DNA of 34,284 nucleotides from an uncultured Clostridia bacterium (GCA_944372665.1 CALVZV010000010.1:1-34284), one strand, 5' to 3'. Numbered from the stretch's first letter, positions 1 to 7,968 are shown. Notes: generated by a model not told the origin, from the letters alone. Translations and numbers: made by a program.

Positions 1-921
1 GCGGCGGGCAAAGGCGCGGCGAGAGGGCTCAGGCTTATCGTTCCGGGCTATGCGCTGACCGCGCCGGGAGGACACGGCGCCGGCACGTTTGCGTTGACGG
101 GGGAAACCGAAGAAGATTTCGTAAAGCTGGTGGACGAAGCCGTTTCTAAAGGCGCCGATTACATAAAGATATGCATAACCGGCGGCGTGATGGACGCCAA
201 AAAGAAGGGCGAGCCCGGCGAAGTGAAGATGACTCCGGAACAGGTCGGGACGGTATGCGAGAGGGCGCACGCGCTGGGCAAAAAGGTCGCGGCGCATACT
301 CAGAGCACTCTCGGGGCGCGTATCGCGGCGGAATGCGGCGTGGACACGATAGAACACGGTGCGCCTATGGACGCGGAAAGCATTGCCGCGCTTAAAGCGC
401 GCGGCGGAGCGATGGTGGTCACGTATTCGCCCGCGCTGCCGCTGGCGGTACTGCCGTCTAAGGTAACGAAGCTGAGCGACCTTGCACGGTACAATTCGGG
501 CGTAGTCATGCGCGGAATGACCCAGGGCGCGCACCAGTCGGCGGCTTCAGGCGTGGCGGTAGGCACGGGTACGGACGCTTCGTGTCCGTTCTGCACCCAG
601 TACGGCACCTGGCGCGAAGCGTTGTATTTTGCCGCGGCAACGGGCGCTTCCAGGGAAAAAGCGCTGTATACCGCCACTCTCGGCAACGCCGCGATCCTTG
701 GACTGGATTCCGTCACCGGCAGCATCGCCGTAGGCAAAAGCGCGGATTTCTTTTTCGTCAAAGAAAATCCCTTCGACGATCTGACCGCGCTTGCCAAACC
801 CGTAAAGGTAGTTGCCTCCGGGCGTTACGTGCGCTTCCCGTTCATTCTGCGCAATAAAAATATAGAAGATATACTCGACAAAGTGACGGAGGACATACAA
901 TGGCGCAAGATTACCTTTTAG
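1..921 (+). CDS. Metal-dependent amidohydrolase, 5' end missing (imidazolonepropionase/prolidase-like)
   Basis: The frame is open from the first base, so the true start lies upstream; a TTG at 94 is an internal codon, not a start. The 306 visible codons cover the C-terminal three quarters of an amidohydrolase TIM barrel. Counting the first window codon as 1, the likely metal-site residues are Lys56 in YIKI (the carboxylated lysine of this subfamily), His99 in AAHTQ, His119 in IEHG and Asp192 in GTDAS. A C-terminal beta-sandwich segment of the form AT-GNAAILGLDSVTGS then GKSADFFFVKENP is typical of the family. Relatives hydrolyse dipeptides ending in proline, other N-acyl amino acids or cyclic amides; the substrate cannot be read from sequence. 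The stop codon lies 22 bp inside the next gene, so the two are probably translationally coupled. Confidence 0.88.
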   Translation, partial: AAGKGAARGLRLIVPGYALTAPGGHGAGTFALTGETEEDFVKLVDEAVSKGADYIKICITGGVMDAKKKGEPGEVKMTPEQVGTVCERAHALGKKVAAHTQSTLGARIAAECGVDTIEHGAPMDAESIAALKARGGAMVVTYSPALPLAVLPSKVTKLSDLARYNSGVVMRGMTQGAHQSAASGVAVGTGTDASCPFCTQYGTWREALYFAAATGASREKALYTATLGNAAILGLDSVTGSIAVGKSADFFFVKENPFDDLTALAKPVKVVASGRYVRFPFILRNKNIEDILDKVTEDIQWRKITF

Positions 922-1880
922 ATTACGAAACCGACGTGAATGTCAACGGCGACAGACAGAATATCCGCGTCAGAGCCGCCGAAGAAGGTCTGCCCGTAAT
1001 GCTTTTTCTGCACGGCGGTCCGGGAGTGCCGGACAGACACAACGTGCTTATGAACCAGTCCGCGCTTGCCGAGCATTTTACCATGGTCATGTGGGATCAG
1101 CGCGGTTCCGGAAAGAGCTACCGCAAAAGCATAGCCGACGAAAAGCTGTCGCTGCAGGTCTACGTCGATGACGCAGCGGCGCTGACAGAACTGTTATGCG
1201 AAAGATTCAACGTAGAAAAGATCGTCGTTGCCGCCCACTCCTGGGGTACGATAATCGGTATGCCTCTAGTCATGGATCACCCGGAAAAAATCGCCGCTTA
1301 TATCGCACAGGGTGTATTCGTTTCGGGCAGCGAGAACGAGGACGAGAGCTACCGTTTCTGTCTGGACGAGGCTGTGCGTCGCGGCGACAAGCGCGCAATA
1401 AAGCGGCTTTCGGGTATCCGTCCGGTGAACGGCAAGTACCCGAACGACAAAGCAATGAAAATACAGCGTGATTACCTTTCGCGTTACGGCGGCGGAGTAT
1501 GGAAGGGGAAACAGGGCTTGTTCGCTTCGATACTGAAGCCGCTGATAAAGAGCGGAGAATACTCAGTAAAACAGATTTTCGACTTTGCGGCGGGAGCGCT
1601 ATACCTAAGCAAAACGCTTTGGGACGACGCTGTGGCGGCGGACTATACCGGAGTAACGGAGCTTAAGGTACCAGTCATAGTTACCCAGGGCGAGCACGAT
1701 TTCAACACGCCTTCGGCGCTGGCGGAAAAATGGTTCGCACGGCTGAACGCGCCGTTCAAAAAATGGATAGCGTTTTCCGAATCCGCCCATTCGCCGATAA
1801 ACGAAGAACCCGAAAAGTGGCGGCGCGAGGTGGTGGCGGCGCTGACTCGGGCGGGGATAGGCGCGGACGGTACCGTATAA
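900..1880 (+). CDS. Alpha/beta hydrolase, proline iminopeptidase-like (peptidase S33)
   Basis: A 326-residue cytoplasmic protein without a signal peptide. The oxyanion motif HGGPG is at residues 38-42 and WDQRGSG follows. The nucleophile elbow is AHSWG with Ser114, the acid is Asp267 in GEHDFNTP, and the base is His297 in ESAHSP, giving a complete catalytic triad. HGGPG plus DQRG-G is the signature of prolyl iminopeptidases and relatives, which remove N-terminal proline from peptides, but some members are esterases or C-C hydrolases. The ATG at 900 has GGAGG at 888-892, a good distance, and overlaps the end of the amidohydrolase gene. The pairing with a possible dipeptidase suggests peptide catabolism (inference). 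Confidence 0.87.
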   Translation: MAQDYLLDYETDVNVNGDRQNIRVRAAEEGLPVMLFLHGGPGVPDRHNVLMNQSALAEHFTMVMWDQRGSGKSYRKSIADEKLSLQVYVDDAAALTELLCERFNVEKIVVAAHSWGTIIGMPLVMDHPEKIAAYIAQGVFVSGSENEDESYRFCLDEAVRRGDKRAIKRLSGIRPVNGKYPNDKAMKIQRDYLSRYGGGVWKGKQGLFASILKPLIKSGEYSVKQIFDFAAGALYLSKTLWDDAVAADYTGVTELKVPVIVTQGEHDFNTPSALAEKWFARLNAPFKKWIAFSESAHSPINEEPEKWRREVVAALTRAGIGADGTV

Positions 1881-1894
1881 AGCGTTTGAAACAG

Positions 1895-1927
1895 GGCGGC
1901 GCGTTCAGCATGACGCGCCGCCTTTTT
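1895..1927 (+). terminator. Rho-independent terminator of the hydrolase operon
   Basis: A perfect 10-bp GC-rich stem (1895-1904 with 1913-1922), an 8-nt loop and five Ts at 1923-1927. It starts 15 bp after the hydrolase stop and separates that operon from the rpmH promoter. Confidence 0.93.
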
Positions 1928-1944
1928 CTGTACCCACAAAAAAC

Positions 1945-1973
1945 TTGACAGCGCATTTACTATAAAGTATAAT
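1945..1973 (+). promoter_or_regulatory. Consensus sigma-A promoter of the rpmH operon
   Basis: TTGACA at 1945-1950, a 17-bp spacer and TATAAT at 1968-1973: both hexamers match the consensus exactly. This gives a 5' UTR of about 65-70 nt before rpmH, in keeping with high expression of a ribosomal protein operon. I saw no DnaA-box cluster around it. Confidence 0.93.
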
Positions 1974-2047
1974 GTTCAAGCGCACGTCTTTATATTTATA
2001 TATTTCACGCGCGGAAAAGACTATAACCCCAATCAGGAGAACGAGAT

Positions 2048-2182
2048 ATGAAAAGAACTTATCAACCCAAAAAAAGACACAAGAAAAAAGTCCACGGCTT
2101 CCGTGAAAGAATGTCCACCAAGGGCGGCAGAAAAGTCATTTCCCGCCGCAGAAGGAAAGGCAGAGCCGTTCTTACAGCCTGA
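2048..2182 (+). CDS. rpmH: Ribosomal protein L34 (bL34)
   Basis: A 44-residue, very basic protein beginning [18 protein letters not shown] and continuing [20 protein letters not shown], the near-invariant L34 sequence. It is part of the 50S ribosomal subunit. AGGAGA at 2035-2040 is a suitable ribosome binding site. The stop TGA shares its A with the ATG of rnpA, so the two are translationally coupled in the classic rpmH-rnpA arrangement. dnaA, the frequent upstream neighbour, is absent; an unrelated hydrolase is there instead. Confidence 0.98.
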   Translation: MKRTYQPKKRHKKKVHGFRERMSTKGGRKVISRRRRKGRAVLTA

Positions 2183-2517
2183 TGCTGAAACGCTGCCGTT
2201 TAAGGAAAAACGCCAGTTTCCAGTACGTTTACCGTAAGGGAACGGCGGTTTCCTCCGATATGATGACTTTGATCTACGTAAAGACGAAAGGACTGAAAGT
2301 CGGGGTGAGCGTTTCCAAAAAAATCGGCAAAAGCGTGGTAAGAAATCTGATAAAACGCAGGATAAACGAGAATTTCATGCGCCTTATTCCCCGCCTCAGG
2401 GACGAATACAACTATGTCGTAGTCGCCAAGGACGGGATACGGGGCGCTGATTTTCGGAGTATAGGCGAAACGCTGGAAGAATTGCTGACTCGCGCGGGGC
2501 ATCTGAAAAATGTTTAA
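2182..2517 (+). CDS. rnpA: Ribonuclease P protein component
   Basis: A 111-residue basic protein, normal length for RnpA. It assists the RNase P RNA in removing tRNA 5' leaders. The N-terminus LKRCRLRKNASFQYVYRKG matches the family opening (basic, then F-xx-V-x-xxG). The RNA-binding helix motif is at about residues 46-62, KKIGKSVVRNLIKRRIN; the usual RNR is RNL here, a common variation. The start codon overlaps the rpmH stop by one base and the gene runs 8 bp into yidD. It depends on upstream translation, because any Shine-Dalgarno would lie inside rpmH. Confidence 0.97.
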   Translation: MLKRCRLRKNASFQYVYRKGTAVSSDMMTLIYVKTKGLKVGVSVSKKIGKSVVRNLIKRRINENFMRLIPRLRDEYNYVVVAKDGIRGADFRSIGETLEELLTRAGHLKNV

Positions 2518-2755
2518 AACGATTTCGAAATGGTTGATTTTGGCATATAAGAAGACGCTTTCGCCGATAGTGGGCAGGGGGTGCATCTATACGCCGACCT
2601 GTTCGATGTATACTTTGGACGCGATAACCAAATACGGCGCGTTTATCGGGTGCCTGAAAGGCGCGGCGCGCATCATGCGCTGTACGCCTTTTCACCGTGG
2701 CGGGTTCGATCCCGTAAAAGAAAACTTCAAAGGAGCCGCGAAATGGACGTTATGA
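2510..2755 (+). CDS. yidD: Membrane protein insertion efficiency factor YidD
   Basis: An 81-residue protein with the full YidD signature: an N-terminal amphipathic stretch, SPIVGRGCIYTPTCSMY near residues 18-34, then TKYGAFIGCLKGAARIMRC and a C-terminal PFHRGGFDPV. The three cysteines and the HRGG-DPV end are family hallmarks. YidD acts on the inner face of the membrane and helps YidC-dependent insertion. It overlaps rnpA by 8 bp and yidC by 13 bp. Confidence 0.96.
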   Translation: MFKTISKWLILAYKKTLSPIVGRGCIYTPTCSMYTLDAITKYGAFIGCLKGAARIMRCTPFHRGGFDPVKENFKGAAKWTL

Positions 2756-3813
2756 GCCTGGCAACGGAACTCAACCTTGTCGGAAAGCTGGTTTACAACG
2801 TATTGTACGAGTGGGTAGCCGGCTGGGGAATCGACTCTGATCTGATCGGCGCTTTCGGCGTTACGGTCATAATGTTTACGGTATTTCTGACGCTGCTGAC
2901 GATGCCGCTGGATATCTGGCAGAAGATGATTGCGAGGAGCAATTCCCGCAAAATGCGTCTGATGAAGCCGGAGCTTGACAAGATCAACAAGCTTTACGCT
3001 TCCGACAAAAACGCGCTGATGCTGAAACAGCGCGAGATATACAAAAAATACAAGTATTCGACTTTCAAAACCTGTTTGCCTACGCTTGCCACACTGGTGA
3101 TATTCATGGTGGTTTTCTCGGGATTCAACTCCTCGGTCAGATACCATAACAGCGTGGTTTACGAGAATCTGAAAAACGTTTACAACACCGCGTACAACGA
3201 AACCTACGTCGCCGGGACGGAGGCGGGGCTCGGCGTCGCAGAGGCCGGCGAAAAAGCCACCGAGGCAGCCGAGGAAGCCGTGCTGAACGCCTACGAGCCG
3301 GAGCGCTTCCTGCTGACGACCAACATTTTTATGCCCGACACCTGGAAAGATCCCATACCGGACGCATCGACTTATGCCGGCACCGGTATAGGCAGCATCG
3401 GGGTCAGCGACGTGGATTCCAGAGAATACAACAAGGTCATGGCTCCTCTGATAGAGGAATACAACTATACCGCGAAGGGTAAGTCGGCGTGGAACGGATA
3501 CCTGATTCTGCCGGTGCTGGTCATGGTGCTGAGCGTGATCTCTTCAAAACTCGTCAAACCTCCGGAACAGCCGCAGATGGCGGGACAGACCGAGGAGCAG
3601 CAGAAAGCCCAGCAGACCCAGATGAAGATGATGCAGTACATCATGCCGGTCATAATGGGGATTTTCTCGTTGTTTTACAGCGCCGCGTTCTCGTTGTACA
3701 TGTTTTTGAGGAGCTTTTTGTCGTTTGCGATGAACCTGGTATGGAACCTGGTGCTCAAACGCCGCGACGCCAAACAGCTGGACTATGAGATGAGCGTTAC
3801 TCTCAAAAAGTAA
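2743..3813 (+). CDS. yidC: Membrane protein insertase YidC/OxaA, with an enlarged loop
   Basis: A 356-residue polytopic protein that inserts proteins into the cytoplasmic membrane. The start is ATG 2743 with AGGAG at 2731-2735; the frame is open further upstream, but that part is only the out-of-frame reading of yidD. Segments: TM1 about 37-55, the cytoplasmic hairpin with KPELDKINKLY and REIYKKYKYS, TM2 about 107-124, TM3 about 251-268, then the QTQMKMMQYIMPVIMG region and a last hydrophobic block to about 340. Two oddities: residue 50 in TM1, where I align the conserved groove arginine, is Thr; and the loop between TM2 and TM3 is about 120 residues, with an Ala/Glu-rich insert, where short loops are usual. 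No signal peptide or lipobox is seen. Confidence 0.95.
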   Translation: MDVMSLATELNLVGKLVYNVLYEWVAGWGIDSDLIGAFGVTVIMFTVFLTLLTMPLDIWQKMIARSNSRKMRLMKPELDKINKLYASDKNALMLKQREIYKKYKYSTFKTCLPTLATLVIFMVVFSGFNSSVRYHNSVVYENLKNVYNTAYNETYVAGTEAGLGVAEAGEKATEAAEEAVLNAYEPERFLLTTNIFMPDTWKDPIPDASTYAGTGIGSIGVSDVDSREYNKVMAPLIEEYNYTAKGKSAWNGYLILPVLVMVLSVISSKLVKPPEQPQMAGQTEEQQKAQQTQMKMMQYIMPVIMGIFSLFYSAAFSLYMFLRSFLSFAMNLVWNLVLKRRDAKQLDYEMSVTLKK

Positions 3814-3833
3814 TTCTCGAAGGAGCTAACGGA

Positions 3834-4508
3834 ATGGATATAACGGAATTGACGACGGATAATCCGGTCGAAGAAAACGTCCTCGGCGCCGAAGCCGAGA
3901 CCGAGGGGCTGCCTTCCGAGGAGGAATGCGCGCTTGCCGAGGAAAGGGTGCGCGCTTTTCTGGAAGGGCTTATCGGGGAAATGCGCCTGAAGTGCGGCGT
4001 CAGCGTCGAAAGGGAGCGCGAGAACATCGTCGTTAAAATATCCGGCGAGGACGCCGGAAGCGTGATAGGCTACCGCGGCGAGGTGCTGGACGCCGTTCAG
4101 TATATGGCGCTGTGGATAGCAAACAAATCGGTAAAGGAATTCATACGCGTTTCGCTGGACGCCGAAGGCTACCGCAAAAAGCGTACCGACACGCTGCGTA
4201 CGCTTGCCGAACGCCTTGCCAGAAAGGCGCTAAAAACGCACAGACGCGAGGCATTGGAGCCGATGAACCCCTATGACAGACGCATCATCCACACCGCTCT
4301 GACCGATTTCGACGGCGTCGAAACGGTATCGGAGGGCGAGGGACACAACCGCCACGTGGTGATAGTGCCCAAAGACGAGCGCGCCTTCGAAAAGAAGTCG
4401 GGGATCACCGAAGTCACCGAGAAAAATTACGGGACTTCCGCCAAATTCCGTCAAAAAGGAGCCAGGAAAGGCAAAAGTTACGGCGTTCCCCGCAGAAAGC
4501 CGTTTTAA
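3834..4508 (+). CDS. jag: RNA-binding protein Jag/KhpB (KH and R3H domains)
   Basis: A 224-residue protein encoded right after yidC, the usual place. Residues 1-40 are acidic and of low complexity. The KH domain spans about 55-112 with its GxxG loop as GYRG (79-82) and the following EVLDAVQYM helix. The R3H domain spans about 118-180 with RRIIH at 149-153. The C-terminus is basic. Jag/KhpB binds RNA together with KhpA and affects cell elongation and division in Gram-positive bacteria. The N-terminal Jag_N domain found in most homologues is not recognisable. AGGAG at 3821-3825 supports the start. Confidence 0.93.
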   Translation: MDITELTTDNPVEENVLGAEAETEGLPSEEECALAEERVRAFLEGLIGEMRLKCGVSVERERENIVVKISGEDAGSVIGYRGEVLDAVQYMALWIANKSVKEFIRVSLDAEGYRKKRTDTLRTLAERLARKALKTHRREALEPMNPYDRRIIHTALTDFDGVETVSEGEGHNRHVVIVPKDERAFEKKSGITEVTEKNYGTSAKFRQKGARKGKSYGVPRRKPF

Positions 4509-4514
4509 AGACAG

Positions 4515-5837
4515 ATGTCGGACGTGATTGCCGCAATATCGACGGCGCGCGGAAGTGCCGCCGTAAGCATTGTCAGATTATCCGGCGACGGAGTAAAAGA
4601 AATAGCTTCGCGCATTTTTTTCAAAAAAGGGTTCGAATTCGAGCTTGCCGAAGCCAACAGGCTGTATCTGGGCGAGGTAAAGGCGGGCATGGTAAAAGAC
4701 AGGGCGTTCTGTGTATATTACAGAGCGCCTAAATCGTATACCGGCGAAGACGTGGTGGAGTTCCAGCTCCACGGCGGCAGAGTGGTCACTGAAGCCGTGC
4801 TGGAGACCGCGCTGTCGTTGGGAGCGCGTCCCGCCATGCCCGGGGAATTTACTCGCAGGGCGTATCTGAACGGCAAGATGAGTCTTTCCGAAGCCGAGGG
4901 CGTGGAGGCGCTCATCGCCGCCGACTCGGAAGCCGAGGCTGCCGCCGCGTACCGCGCGCTGGACGGGGAACTCGATAAAAAGATACGCGAAACGGGCGAG
5001 CTTTTAGTACAAGCGACCGCCGGGCTGGACGTAATGCTGGATTATCCCGAGGAAATGATCGAGGATACGCGTCCTTCGGTCGTGGAAAAACTCGAAGCGG
5101 TTAAAAACACGCTGAGCGCGCTGATAGGTACGGAAAGGGAGCGCAAAATGCTCTCTGAAGGCATTTCCGTGGTCATCGTCGGACTGGTCAATGCGGGCAA
5201 GTCCTCGCTTATGAACGCGCTATGCGGCGCGGAGAGGGCTATCGTCACCGAGTTTGCGGGCACCACGCGCGACGTGCTCAGGGAAACCCTGGAGATAAAC
5301 GGCGTCAAAGTAACGCTGTCGGATACCGCAGGCATACGCGAAGGCGCTGAAGGCGCCGAAAAGATCGGTATCGAACGCGCCGAAAAAGCCGTGAACGGGG
5401 CGGACCTTGCGCTGTTCGTCATGGACGGCAGCGAGCCGGAAAGCGGTGAGGAAAGAGAGCTGTACGAAAAAATAAGGCTGCGTCCGCATATCCGCATCAG
5501 GAACAAAGGGGATATAGACGGTTATCCGCGCGAGGCGGACGTGACCGTATCCGCCCTGACCGGCGAAAACATGGACGTTTTACGCGCTCTCGTCGCCGAA
5601 AAAACGGGCATAAAGGCAATGACTTCGCCGCCGCTGGTGCGTCAAAGGCAGCTGCATGCCGTGACCAAGGCTCTCGACTGCGTTCGGACGGCGCTCCGCG
5701 ACATGGAAACCGCCACGCCGGATTGCGTCAGCGCCGACGTCAAAGAGGCGCTCGAAGCGTTATATTCGCTTATCGGCGAGGACGCCGCCGAAAGCGTGGT
5801 GGACGAGATTTTTTCCAAATTCTGCGTAGGTAAATGA
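4515..5837 (+). CDS. mnmE: tRNA-U34 modification GTPase MnmE
   Basis: A 440-residue GTPase of normal length. With MnmG it installs the 5-carboxymethylaminomethyl group on wobble uridine. The N-terminal folate-binding domain opens with DVIAAISTARGSAAVSIVRL, followed by YTGEDVVE and LNGKMSLSEAEGV. The G domain has a P-loop GLVNAGKS at 223-230, the switch GTTRD, DTAG, and NKGD as the NKxD motif. The C-terminal helical domain ends in FCVGK, matching the family C-[IV]-G-K end with the catalytic cysteine. It starts 6 bp after jag without an obvious Shine-Dalgarno and overlaps mnmG by 4 bp (ATGA). Confidence 0.97.
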   Translation: MSDVIAAISTARGSAAVSIVRLSGDGVKEIASRIFFKKGFEFELAEANRLYLGEVKAGMVKDRAFCVYYRAPKSYTGEDVVEFQLHGGRVVTEAVLETALSLGARPAMPGEFTRRAYLNGKMSLSEAEGVEALIAADSEAEAAAAYRALDGELDKKIRETGELLVQATAGLDVMLDYPEEMIEDTRPSVVEKLEAVKNTLSALIGTERERKMLSEGISVVIVGLVNAGKSSLMNALCGAERAIVTEFAGTTRDVLRETLEINGVKVTLSDTAGIREGAEGAEKIGIERAEKAVNGADLALFVMDGSEPESGEERELYEKIRLRPHIRIRNKGDIDGYPREADVTVSALTGENMDVLRALVAEKTGIKAMTSPPLVRQRQLHAVTKALDCVRTALRDMETATPDCVSADVKEALEALYSLIGEDAAESVVDEIFSKFCVGK

Positions 5838-7690
5838 TGAAAAGATACGACGCCGTGGTGATAGGAGCCGGGCACGCCGGCGTAGAGGCCGCCGCGGCAC
5901 TGGCTAAGCTGAATAAGAAAACGCTTCTGACCACGCTTTCCGCCGAGGCGGTGGCTTTTATGGCGTGCAATCCCAATATCGGCGGCACCGCCAAAGGGCA
6001 CCTGGTCAAGGAGATTGACGCTCTGGGCGGAGTAATGGGCGAGATCGCCGACAAAGCCGCCATTCAGGTAAGGATGCTGAACCGCGCGGGCGGCGAAGCC
6101 GTGCACAGTCTCAGGGCGCAGGTGGACAAAAACCTTTATCACCGCCTCATGAAACAGCGCATGGAGTCTGCCGAGAACCTGGACGTCATGGAAGCGGACG
6201 TCAACGAGCTTATATTCGACGGCGACCGCGTTGCCGGCGTCAGGACGGCGGTGGGAGACGTAATTTACGCCGACGCCGCGGTGATATGCACGGGCGTATA
6301 TATGGATTCCAGGATCATCACGGGCGGTTACGAACGCGCCACCGGTCCGGCGGGGTTCATGCGCAGCGTAGGACTGTCCGAGAATCTGAAGCGTTACGGA
6401 CTGGACATACGGCGCTTTAAGACGGGCACGCCCATGAGGGTGCTTTCAAAGACAATCGATTATGAGGAAATGGAACTCCAGCCCGGCGAAGAAGGGCTGC
6501 CGCGCTTCGGGATGCTGACGGAAAACGCCGTCAGAAACGACTGCGCGTGCTATCTGACCTATACCAACGCCGAAACGCACAGAATAATTTTATCCAACCT
6601 TGACCGCGCGCCGTTATATAACGGCAATATTTCCGGCATCGGACCCAGATACTGCCCCTCTATCGAAACAAAGGTGGTGCGCTTCAAAGACAAGGAACGC
6701 CATCAGATCTTCGTCGAACCCGAAGGAACGGACACCTGCGAAATGTATATTCAGGGGCTGTCCACGTCGCTGCCCTTCGACGTGCAGGAGCAGATGCTGC
6801 ACAGCGTAAAAGGGCTCACCCGCGCCAAAATAACGCGTTACGGCTACGCTATCGAGTACGATTGCCTCAATCCCAAGTGTCTGAACGCCGCTTTGGGCAT
6901 AAAAGGATTCAAAGGCCTTTATTCGGCGGGTCAGATAAACGGCAGCTCGGGCTATGAGGAGGCTGCGGCGCAGGGACTGGTCGCGGGTATCAACGCCGCC
7001 CGCTACCTGGACGGCAAGGAGCCGCTGATACTTACCAGGGATTCCTCGTATATCGGCGTGCTGATAGACGATCTGGTTACCAAGGGCACGGAGGAGCCGT
7101 ACCGTATGATGACCTCGAGGGCGGAATACAGGCTGCGTTTAAGGCAGGATAACGCCGATATACGGCTGACCGAACTGGGATACGAGATAGGGCTTGCCGA
7201 CGAAAAAAGGTATGCCAAGTATCTGAAAAAGAAAGCCGAGGTCGCCGCTCTGAAAGATACGTTTTCGTCGCTGCGCTTCGGCAAAAAGGATCTTTCGAAC
7301 GCGGGCATAGAAACGGGCGACACCCTGAAAACTTCGTTCACGGTAACCGAACTTATTAAAATGGGCGTCGGTATCGATATAATAAAGAATATGATACCCG
7401 AGCTGGCATCGTACATGCCGGAGGCGCTGACGTGCGCTGCCACGGACATAAAGTATTCGGGATATCTGTCCAAGGAGGACAGGCGCGTGGCGGAGGAGAG
7501 CCGCCTGAACGACTATGCCATTCCCGCGGACATAGATTACGGCGCGGTGGAAGGGCTGAGGATAGAGGCGCGCGAAAAGCTGGGCGAGATACGACCGATG
7601 ACTCTGGGGCAGGCGGGGCGAATAAGCGGAGTTAATTCAGCTGACGTCACGGTACTTCTGATATATCTCAGAAAGAAAAGACAGTCCTGA
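5834..7690 (+). CDS. mnmG: tRNA-U34 modification enzyme MnmG (GidA)
   Basis: A 618-residue FAD-dependent partner of MnmE. The dinucleotide-binding motif GAGHAGVEAA begins at residue 11. The diagnostic stretches CNPNIGGTAKGHLVKEIDAL, RTGTP-like KTGTPMRVL, SSGYEEAAAQGLVAG and TSRAEYRLRLRQDNAD are all present. The C-terminus LGQAGRISGVNSADVTVLL is the usual MnmE-interacting tail. It is the last gene of the operon; rsmG, often next in Bacillota, is not here. A 278-bp gap with a structured element follows. Confidence 0.97.
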   Translation: MMKRYDAVVIGAGHAGVEAAAALAKLNKKTLLTTLSAEAVAFMACNPNIGGTAKGHLVKEIDALGGVMGEIADKAAIQVRMLNRAGGEAVHSLRAQVDKNLYHRLMKQRMESAENLDVMEADVNELIFDGDRVAGVRTAVGDVIYADAAVICTGVYMDSRIITGGYERATGPAGFMRSVGLSENLKRYGLDIRRFKTGTPMRVLSKTIDYEEMELQPGEEGLPRFGMLTENAVRNDCACYLTYTNAETHRIILSNLDRAPLYNGNISGIGPRYCPSIETKVVRFKDKERHQIFVEPEGTDTCEMYIQGLSTSLPFDVQEQMLHSVKGLTRAKITRYGYAIEYDCLNPKCLNAALGIKGFKGLYSAGQINGSSGYEEAAAQGLVAGINAARYLDGKEPLILTRDSSYIGVLIDDLVTKGTEEPYRMMTSRAEYRLRLRQDNADIRLTELGYEIGLADEKRYAKYLKKKAEVAALKDTFSSLRFGKKDLSNAGIETGDTLKTSFTVTELIKMGVGIDIIKNMIPELASYMPEALTCAATDIKYSGYLSKEDRRVAEESRLNDYAIPADIDYGAVEGLRIEAREKLGEIRPMTLGQAGRISGVNSADVTVLLIYLRKKRQS

Positions 7691-7694
7691 GCGC

Positions 7695-7835
7695 AAAAAG
7701 AAAGGACCCGCTTGCTGGCCCTTTACATATTTGTGGAGGAGGGATTGAGAAATTAAAATTTTTGGTTTTTACACTTTATCGAACACCCTGCAAGCGAAAG
7801 ACCGGAGTCTTTACGGGTTTGTGTACTTTCTTTCT
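7695..7835 (+). ncRNA. Candidate structured RNA with a loop-to-downstream pseudoknot
   Basis: No gene fits the gap between mnmG and the HAD gene, which is more AT-rich than its surroundings. Hairpin 1: 7701-7708 pairs with 7717-7724 (one A/C mismatch). Its 8-nt loop holds CGCTTGC (7709-7715), an exact 7-nt complement of GCAAGCG at 7790-7796. Hairpin 2 follows at once: AAAGAC, loop CGGA, GTCTTT (7797-7812). A competing outer helix of 8 bp is possible between 7697-7704 and 7826-7833, which would break the 5' side of hairpin 1. A purine-rich GGAGGAGGG lies at 7735-7743 but leads only to a 4-codon frame. I do not recognise the family. It could be a 3' UTR element, a small RNA or a leader of the HAD gene. 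Confidence 0.45.
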
Positions 7836-7933
7836 ACGCTTATATACTAGCAAGCCAATATGAAAAGTAAAGTAGTTAAGATTTGAATGTTTGGTGAAAA
7901 GGGATTGTATTTTTGGTAAAATACGGAAATTGT

Positions 7934-7962
7934 TTGCTTCGACCGCGCGGCGGCGTTATAAT
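7934..7962 (+). promoter_or_regulatory. Promoter of the HAD gene, leaderless geometry
   Basis: TTGCTT at 7934-7939, a 17-bp spacer and a perfect TATAAT at 7957-7962. The ATG follows after only 6 nt, so transcription is expected to begin at or next to the start codon. Confidence 0.72.
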
Positions 7963-7968
7963 CGGAAT

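Noticed and set aside
2581-2742. A longer yidC with 54 extra N-terminal residues
   Set aside because: The extension is yidD read in another frame, is not membrane-protein-like, and the AGGAG at 2731-2735 serves ATG 2743.
7735-7755. A leader peptide after GGAGGAGGG
   Set aside because: The only start nearby (TTG) leads to a stop after three codons.
7891-7968. TTG start for the HAD gene, adding 26 residues
   Set aside because: The extension covers the promoter and has no similarity to HAD N-termini, which normally begin a few residues before the DMDGT motif.
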